Assembly (NCBI GenBank): GCA_033239525.1
Contig: BSYO01000026.1
Location: forward strand, 7,922,371 to 7,986,370
Direction: 5' to 3'
DNA: 64,000 nt
Source of the DNA: Nepenthes gracilis
Lineage: Eukaryota; Streptophyta; Magnoliopsida; Caryophyllales; Nepenthaceae
Positions 57,694-64,000 of this stretch are shown piece by piece; the stretch's first letter is position 1; each line of letters opens with the position of its first letter. Under the pieces are notes generated by a model, which had not been told where the DNA came from, made no database searches, and saw nothing but the letters and a program-made list of their open reading frames with translations. The translations under genes were made by a program, and so were the position numbers.

Positions 57694-57704
57694 ATGTGGC
57701 CGGC

Positions 57705-58783
57705 GCATAATGCCCTCGGTATTGTCTTCCACACCAGCCCGGTGCAACCGCGCCCTTGGTGTCTTCACACACCCACACACTTGGTGGTTTTCCACACACC
57801 TTCTGGTGGTTGCCACAGTGCTACCCCTTTTTGACGTGGCATGCAAGGTGGCACCAAAGTCAATCACCCAGCCGGACTCCTCGTCTGTCAGGTTTGCCAC
57901 GTGTTCTTTACATGTCACCAAGAGGTCGCCTCCTGTGACCACTGAGACGGAGGACTTGTCCTCACTTCATCCCTTTTCTCTTTTCTCCTTCTCGGCATTC
58001 TCGCACTTTCATTTGAAGTATTACTTCTTGATATAACCCTTTTTGCCACAATAATGACACTTAAGGTTTTGATATCTTGAATGAGATTTGCTTCGTCCCT
58101 TCTCTCCAGACTTTTGGCTTTGATTTTGCTTCGCCCTCTAGACTCGATCACAAGTACTTCACTATGAGAAGACGTCGAAGCCCCTTATGACCACCTTGAC
58201 TTATTCATGAGTAGGGAGGCCATGACCTCATCCAGTTTGAAAATGTCTTTCCCAAACAGCAACGTGGTGACAATATGATCATAAGAGGCTAGTAAAGAGG
58301 CCAGCAACACCAACGCCTTATGCTCCTCCTTGATTACCTCATCAAGGGTGGACATCTGAGTTACAATCCGATTAAAATCATCCAAATACTTCTCAAAGTT
58401 GCTACCTTTTGACAACCGCAGGCCATAGAACTGTTTCTTAATGTGCAGTCTGGTTGTTAAGGATTTGGACTTGTATCGGTTTTCAAGCTTCTCCCACACC
58501 TCCGCCGGATCAGTCAAGCCAAGGACCTCCTAGAACGTATTGTCCGCCAGACACAGTTTGATAGTGAAATTGGCAAGATCTCGTTTATCTTGCCGGTCCT
58601 CCTTTGATAGGTTTTCTGGCTTATCTTCCTTATTCCTCAGTACTTTAATTGTTCCTTCTCTCGTTAAGATGTTCTTCACCCTCTCCTACCAGAGGATGAA
58701 GTTGCCCTATCCATTGAACTATTTTACACCGAATGGCAAGTTCTTTGAAGATGATGATGCCCGTCAGACGGAGTTGTCAACCT
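57705..58783 (-). pseudogene. Copia gag-protease fragment, unit 2
   Basis: Homologous to 51850-52948 through its length. The minus strand at 58517-58185 is open: AEVWEKLENRYKSKSLTTRL, FEKYLDDFNRIVTQMSTLDE, then LDEVMASLLMNKS. Frame changes follow before the knuckle region and the protease start, WVIDFGATLHATSKR, where the catalytic Asp is kept but the Ser is Phe. As in unit 1, pol is missing after this point, so the deletion predates the duplication of the two units or their shared parent. It is a gag-only remnant. Confidence 0.85.
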
Positions 58784-58796
58784 GGCTCTGATACCA
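58784..58796 (-). other. Primer-binding site, copia-like unit 2
   Basis: Minus strand TGGTATCAGAGCC, full match to initiator tRNA-Met complementarity, two bases from repeat B. Confidence 0.88.
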
Positions 58797-58798
58797 CT

Positions 58799-58957
58799 TG
58801 TTGGCCATCCGCCGGTCAATCTCTATTGACCGTCCACTGTTCTCCTCTGGTTAATGGGACGTTGACTGGAATCGGTTCTCCGGATTTATTCTCCATAAAT
58901 TCTCCGATGACAAATCAGTTTGTTGGGTTACCCATAAAGGAGTGACGAGACCCAACA
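58799..58957 (-). repeat. Terminal repeat 'B', copy 2
   Basis: 159 bp from TGTTGG to CCCAACA. It contains GGTCAAT-ctct-ATTGACC, an inverted W-box pair. It is 5' to the unit 2 PBS, so it stands in the place of a 5' LTR. Confidence 0.75.
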
Positions 58958-59363
58958 GTCGTGACCCTACATAAACGTTGGATAATCAAATAATATGTTA
59001 CAACGTCCTAGAATATAGCAAAAACTCTCATGCTTGGCCCCATATCACATACACCTGCTCAAAAACCATCCATAAATATCAATAATCGTCTACAATCCAT
59101 CCAACATACATGGCATCATCATACAAAAGCCATAATTAAGGCCCCCTAGCCACAAAAGGAGGTTTTTCAACATAAAATATGCCAACACTAAATATATTCC
59201 CAATGTTTTCAAAATGAAATTACATTATAAAAATAGGAATAATCAACTTCTAAATCAGTCCTTTTTAAAATTTCACTCCATCCAAAACTTACAAGTAATT
59301 TAAACTCGTTAGTTTGAAAGATAATAAAATATGGTAAGAACAAGTCTAAAACTCAATAAAACA
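58958..59363. other. Spacer, nothing recognised
   Basis: AT-rich, no open frame or repeat partner seen. It is the insertion site of LINE copy 4. Confidence 0.5.
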
Positions 59364-59430
59364 TTTTTTTTTTTGGTAAGTAAGAAATTTGGATTAATGG
59401 GAGAAAAAATTACAACATTTATATTTATCT

Positions 59431-59448
59431 CCAAGTATTTTGACTTGG
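59431..59448 (-). other. LINE 3'-terminal stem-loop, copy 4
   Basis: CCAAGT-attttg-ACTTGG, perfect 6-bp stem with a third loop sequence. Confidence 0.7.
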
Positions 59449-59479
59449 GGATAAAATATAAACCGCTGGGGCAATCCCC

Positions 59480-62330
59480 GAGCGATAAATACAACCGAAG
59501 GTACAAAGGAACACCTCTAAGAGGCCAAAGTACTACAGAACCAAAGAAAAAGAGAAAAAGAGATTACAACACAACACAAGGGGGAAGTGCGGCAATCCAC
59601 ACCCCTGGACGCCGAGGAGAAGGCAAACACACTCCATCAGCATCAGGGAAAAAATCAAGTCACGAACTGCAAAGACAAAGCAGGGAAAAGCAACCAGCTG
59701 AATGGAACCCCAACTGCCATATCGACCACTCAGGAAATTCCTCATACCAAGACACAGCATCAAGCATCCACCGAGAACCGTGAACAGCTGCATCACGCAC
59801 TTCCAGCCAGGGGGGAGAAGTGCCCATAATATTACAGCAACATCCAGGTCACAGCAGCAGGTGGAACAAAGTGTTCAGCTCCACCCGGAAAGATAGAATC
59901 TGAAGACCTGGTGCAAGACCAACCAAAGCACCTCCAATTTTCAAAACCAGAGATTACCTGACTCGGTCAGTAGCTGCCAGTTCAAAACGGCGAAAAGAAG
60001 ACAACACAGCCATCGACCAATGGCACAATCAAACTAACCGAGACCAGCAACCATTTGAGTACCAGCACCTCAATATGTGGATGCAGCACAGACACAAAAA
60101 TCAGAACCCTCAATACAGCTGCAAACCTCCTCAATCATCAGCAGCGCCTCTCGCAACCAGAGCAAAAAAAAAAACCAACAAAAGGATCGGGATCCAAGCA
60201 CCATTCCACAGCAGACAACTAAACAACTGCATTCGCATCCGGAGTCAACCCGAGGACCAGGCAGCCTACAAATGCAACACCATGAAAAGCCAGCTTCCGG
60301 CAACCTACCAGTTCCACCAGCTACGGCAGTAAACCCATTAGAGCCAGGAACCACGAGCATGCAAATAGGCTGTAGCGCCCCCATCCCTTTAAGGCAGCAA
60401 GGGTATTCCAACAAGCATCCATAAATTCAGTGCCGCCTTCAGCAGTAGGATTTTCAGGAACAATATAGCTCCAAACCAGCCAATAGCCTTCCCTGCTCCA
60501 TATGATGGACCAAATACATGGGCCGGCAGCATCAGCCATCGCAAAAACTGGCAGAAGTGCACCTGCTTCAGGATTCCTGCCAAGGGGATCAACAAGCCAA
60601 CCAAGAGCCTTTCCAGCAACCAGCATGATCAGCATCCACTATGGAGTCCCATCCATCATCAAGCTCCACGCTCCAGGATCAACAGTCCAACAATTCTGTT
60701 GAAAGCACCACGCAACATTGCTCCAAAGCCGGCAGAGAAACCGCAATAGCTGCACCAGCATGGCACCAGCAGTTCAGCTCCACCATCAAATAGCACCAGC
60801 AGCTAGAGAGGCAGCCAGCCCATCGCAACACAGCTGCCAGTCTGAGCAGCATCCAGCCATCGGACGGGAGCCAACATCAGCGTCCAAACGCCAGAACGCC
60901 ATCTTTCATACATGCAAATCAGCGGACCAACATAGGACCAACAACAGGTTCCATAATCCCAGCAAACCAACCATCAACAGCAAAACCGGCCAAACTGATA
61001 GCCGGGCCACAGAGGCAAAAAGCATGGACCAGCATTTATCTCAACAGATGCATACAGCATCTAAACGACAGGCAGCATCTGCATCCGGCAGTTCATCCAT
61101 ACTGGAAAATTTTGACAGATCAGTGATTAATTTCACAGCTACATGTAGATCGCCCAGCAACAGAACCATGGCCCAACAGCCTCCACTGCCAGACAACCAG
61201 CATCCACCATCTCACAACACTGGCAGCAGAAAGATGCCAGCACCCAGCAGAACTGCATTTTCACTGCAATTCAGAGTCTGTCAGCAAAAAAACCATGGCC
61301 ATAACAGAGGCTGACACCGACCATCATCAGCTAGCCAATCCATCAAGACGACTACCATATCAGCAAAGCACCATCCTGAATTTGCCCAATGAGGCCCGAG
61401 GCCAGAATTCCACCAGAGCTTCAGACAGACTACAACATCAGGAGCTACTTTTCACATCACCAAGTAATTAAAGCGGCAGCACTAGTTTTGACTAGAAGGG
61501 CACCACATCCAAGAAACCGAAGGAGCTACAGCAACCCCCATCCATATAGTGATCAGGGGACAGCAGAGAAAACCGGCAGCATGCCTCAGCAGAAACAGAG
61601 ACCAGCACAGCATTTAAACAAAACTGGGCAACAAATTTCCAACATAGCAGCTTCAGATGGCAGTGCAAACAAAGCAGTGAGGGTCACCAGCCAAAAAACC
61701 ACACCTGCAGCATCATCGAGCACATACCAAACCAAAAGGAACAAAGCAGCAACCAAGAGCAATTCCAGTCAAAACCTGCAACTCCTATCCACAACCAAGC
61801 GAATGCCCAAAGGCCAATCAAACCAGATCTAGTGATCCCAAAACTAAAAAGCATAACTCAACAATCCCAGCAGCCAGCCAATCATATGAAACAATAGCAC
61901 CAGAACCCGCAAAGAAATGCCCCAAAGCAAGAGCATCAAAATCACATTCCAAACAGATCCACAATGCATAACAATAAGGCCCCCAAATCACAACCAGGCT
62001 GACCAAACCGCCAGGACCACAGCCGGCAAGATCAACATAAGAGAGCACCGGCTGCAGAAAACCAATTCAATACAGTTTTTATCCATTTTGAATTTTTTTT
62101 TTTATTTAAAGCTCAAGAGGAGGGAGCGGACATCGAACAAATCAAAGTACACTAGGGAAATAAACAACCAGGGATCAGACCCGACCGGAATGGCAGCAAG
62201 GAGCCACACCCGGCAAGGCACCAACAGAAGAACAACTCGGAGCAGAAACTCCAAAAGCACAACCATCAGGGCCAACAAGGGGCCAGCGTCCAACGCCAGA
62301 GGAAAGGAAATCAATGTATTAATTAAATTT
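59480..62330 (-). other. GCTG-rich 3' module of LINE copy 4
   Basis: About 2.8 kb of sequence biased toward gctg and ttgctgg on the minus strand, with few stops but no recognisable protein. A poly(T) tract at 62091-62106 divides it. Long open frames on both strands (for example 60718-61314 plus, 198 codons) look compositional. Confidence 0.65.
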
Positions 62331-62384
62331 TTTTTTTCTTTTTTTTATTTTCTTTTCTTTTCTTTTTTTTTTTATAAATTCCAA

Positions 62385-64000
62385 CGTCTAACCAGTGAAC
62401 GGTTAGGGCGACCTTCAACATGCAAGGCGATCTTCAGCTTGTCCTGAACAACGTTTGAAATCAGAGAGCAAATTTGGGAAGCATTCAGATTGAAAGATTT
62501 CTCGAAAATACGATTATTACGTTCTCTCCAAATAAAATATACGGTGGCCGCAAGAGACAGACGCTTGGAGAGGGCAATGAGATTCTTACCCTTCCACCTA
62601 CGGGCAGCCCATTCAACATTTTGGAGCCAATTTGGGTAAGGCTACTGGATGCCAGCAATACGTTGGATCGAAGTCCACACGGAGGAGGAGAACGGGCATG
62701 AGAAAAAAAGATGGTTATGATTTTCAGAATCCGAATCACAAAGAGAGCATGTGGGGGAAAGGTTGGGGACACCGTGAACACGGTCGGATGTATTAAGCCG
62801 GCCTTTAATAGCCAACCAAAGGGTGAAAGCGTGGGCAGGAATATAGAAAGAGCCCCAGACTAAGTTGGTCCAGCTTAGTTTCGGTTTGGGGGGGTGAAAG
62901 AGTAGATAGGCAGACATAGACGAGAATACACCGTTAGGGCTACCAACCCATCTCAAGAAATCTTTTTGCTCATTGTTGGGATGATAACGGGGCATGTTTG
63001 AGACGAGACTACACACCTCCTGGTCAAATGGGTTAGGCCAGGCCCATTGATTGTTTCTGATTATTTGAGACACCTTGCCGTCCCAGGCCAAACCAGTAAC
63101 CGAACGAATGCGATCTGTACATAACCGACTGAGGGGACCATTTGGGTGCCAATGGTCGTGCCAGACAAAAGTATCAACGCCATCACCAATGATCTTAAGA
63201 GTATGCGAGCACATGAAAGAACGGAGCTTCATGATCTTCCTCCAGCTCCAAGGGGCCGAATCGGGGACTTTGAGGGTCCATATGCACCGATCCTTAATTC
63301 GAGTCTTGTGTATCCACGACGACCAAGCCGATTCAGGGTCTTTAGTCATGATACGCCAAAGGAGTTTACAAATGAGGGCTTTGTTTTGAGCCTGCAAATT
63401 CTTGAGCCCCAGACCTCCTTCACTCTTAGGGTAACAGATGTCGGACCAGGCCACTTTTGCGTTGGCCTTCCCATCAATAGAACCATTCCATAAGAAGCGC
63501 CTCAAAATGCAGTCGATTTGGTTCAGGATAGATTTGGGCAAAATGAAGATTGACGCCCAATAGAGGTGGATAGATGAGAGGATAGAGGCAACCAATTGAA
63601 GGCGGCCCCCAAAGGAGAGCCACCTGTTCTTCCTTGACTTGATGCGACGCGTAATTTTCTCAGTGAGAGCCTGACAGTCACGAATCGACAGCCTGGTGGA
63701 GATCAGGGGAACGCCGAGGTATCTGATGGGGAGAGAGCCAACTTTGAACCCCAGAACATTTGCAATATTCTGATTCAGGAATGGGTCTTTAGAGCAAAGG
63801 AAAACCTCGCTCTTGTTCGTGTTTGCCGAAAGACCAGAAAGCCAATGGAATTCCTCAAGACACGCCTTGAGGATCCGGATAGAGCAAACATCAGCGTGAG
63901 AGAATAGGAGGAGGTCGTCGGCAAAGGCAAGCATAACAGTATGAGTCGATTCACAATTCCTGTAAAAAGTAAACTCATTGTTCCTACGAGCTTTGGAATC
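62385..64000 (-). pseudogene. LINE ORF2: RT C-terminal half and zf-RVT
   Basis: Open from the right edge to a stop at about 62645 (at least 450 codons). The RT active site FADDLLLFS lies at about 63926-63900. The L1 RT thumb follows (VGSLPIRYLGVPLISTRLSI, NRWLSFGGRLQLVASILSSI, WNGSIDGKANAKVAWSDICY, SEGGLGLKNL), and then zf-RVT near FYIPAHAFTLWLAIKGRLNT and CSLCDSDSENHNHLFFSCPF. A TAG at about 62645 (AGIQ-stop) interrupts the frame, which continues in phase to about 62385 with YFIWRERNNRIFEKSF. One stop is the only visible lesion, so this copy is younger than the gypsy fossils. ORF2 nicks the target and copies the RNA; its endonuclease part is outside the window. Confidence 0.92.

Larger units (their letters stand above)
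59364..64000 (-). mobile_element. LINE copy 4, running off the right edge
   Basis: Poly(T) at 59364-59374, then ggtaagtaag and the conserved terminal block with hairpin (59431-59448), a 2.8 kb module rich in CAGC/CCAGCA words (GCTG on the minus strand), T-rich tracts (62091-62106, 62328-62375), then ORF2 from about 62385 to beyond 64000. The 5' part and the right target duplication are outside the window. Confidence 0.9.

Noticed and set aside
60718..61314. A 198-codon plus-strand open frame, and similar frames at 59331-59783 and 61389-61832
   Set aside because: They are antisense to a LINE 3' module with strong CAGC bias and few stops; no domain, and no conservation with copies 2 and 3.

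Overview
The window looks like repeat-rich nuclear DNA from a flowering plant. The coding traces are Ty3/gypsy and Ty1/copia retrotransposons, L1-type LINEs with plant-style ORF1 (DUF4283 and a CCHC knuckle) and ORF2 (RT plus zf-RVT), and a PIF/Harbinger DNA transposon with plant-type introns. Several primer-binding sites match initiator tRNA-Met. I see no convincing host gene. The first 1.8 kb is the only stretch that might belong to one, as the 5' end of a minus-strand gene. The species cannot be named from the sequence.

Positions 2619-44840 are one nested composite, five levels deep. (1) The outer element is an old Tat-like gypsy on the minus strand: LTRs 2619-3551 and 43912-44840, gag about 43.2 kb, RT about 41.1 kb, RNase H about 39.7 kb, integrase split between 38.1 kb and 8.3 kb. 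(2) Its integrase zinc finger is broken by an element with 2.8 kb LTRs (11565-37904) that keeps only a gag knuckle. (3) That element holds a chromodomain gypsy (16574-33988, perfect TTAGC target duplication). (4) The 5' LTR of the chromovirus holds a 9.0 kb PIF/Harbinger transposon (22313-31302, target duplication TTA) with a transposase remnant and a Myb-like ORF. (5) That transposon holds a LINE carrying ORF1 but no ORF2 (about 24009-26990). A related solo LTR (3852-6163) and a LINE insertion only 19 bases long (3804-3822) lie in the 3' part of the outer element. Two AT-rich inserts (about 8365-11535 and 38136-39598) are unresolved.

To the right lie an AT-rich spacer, a 3.4 kb solo LTR (45946-49368), another spacer, a LINE ORF1 piece (about 50870-51430), and two head-to-tail gag-only copia-like units (51433-58957). 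Each copia-like unit is split by a 5'-truncated LINE (52949-55080 and 56183-57693). A fourth LINE with much of ORF2 runs off the right edge (59364-64000, minus strand).

The features most worth a second look are regulatory or structural. The 3.4 kb solo LTR has 14 W-box cores (TTGACC) within 465 bp upstream of a TATA box, and about 29 degenerate CGGAG-centred short repeats in its predicted leader. One LINE family shows a conserved 3' terminus, a long TG/GCTG-rich module between an internal A-tract and that terminus, and a copy reduced to 8 nt plus poly(A). A small hairpin is kept in three related LTR subfamilies. The copia-like units carry different terminal repeats at their two ends. All identities come from reading motifs by eye; no database search was run.
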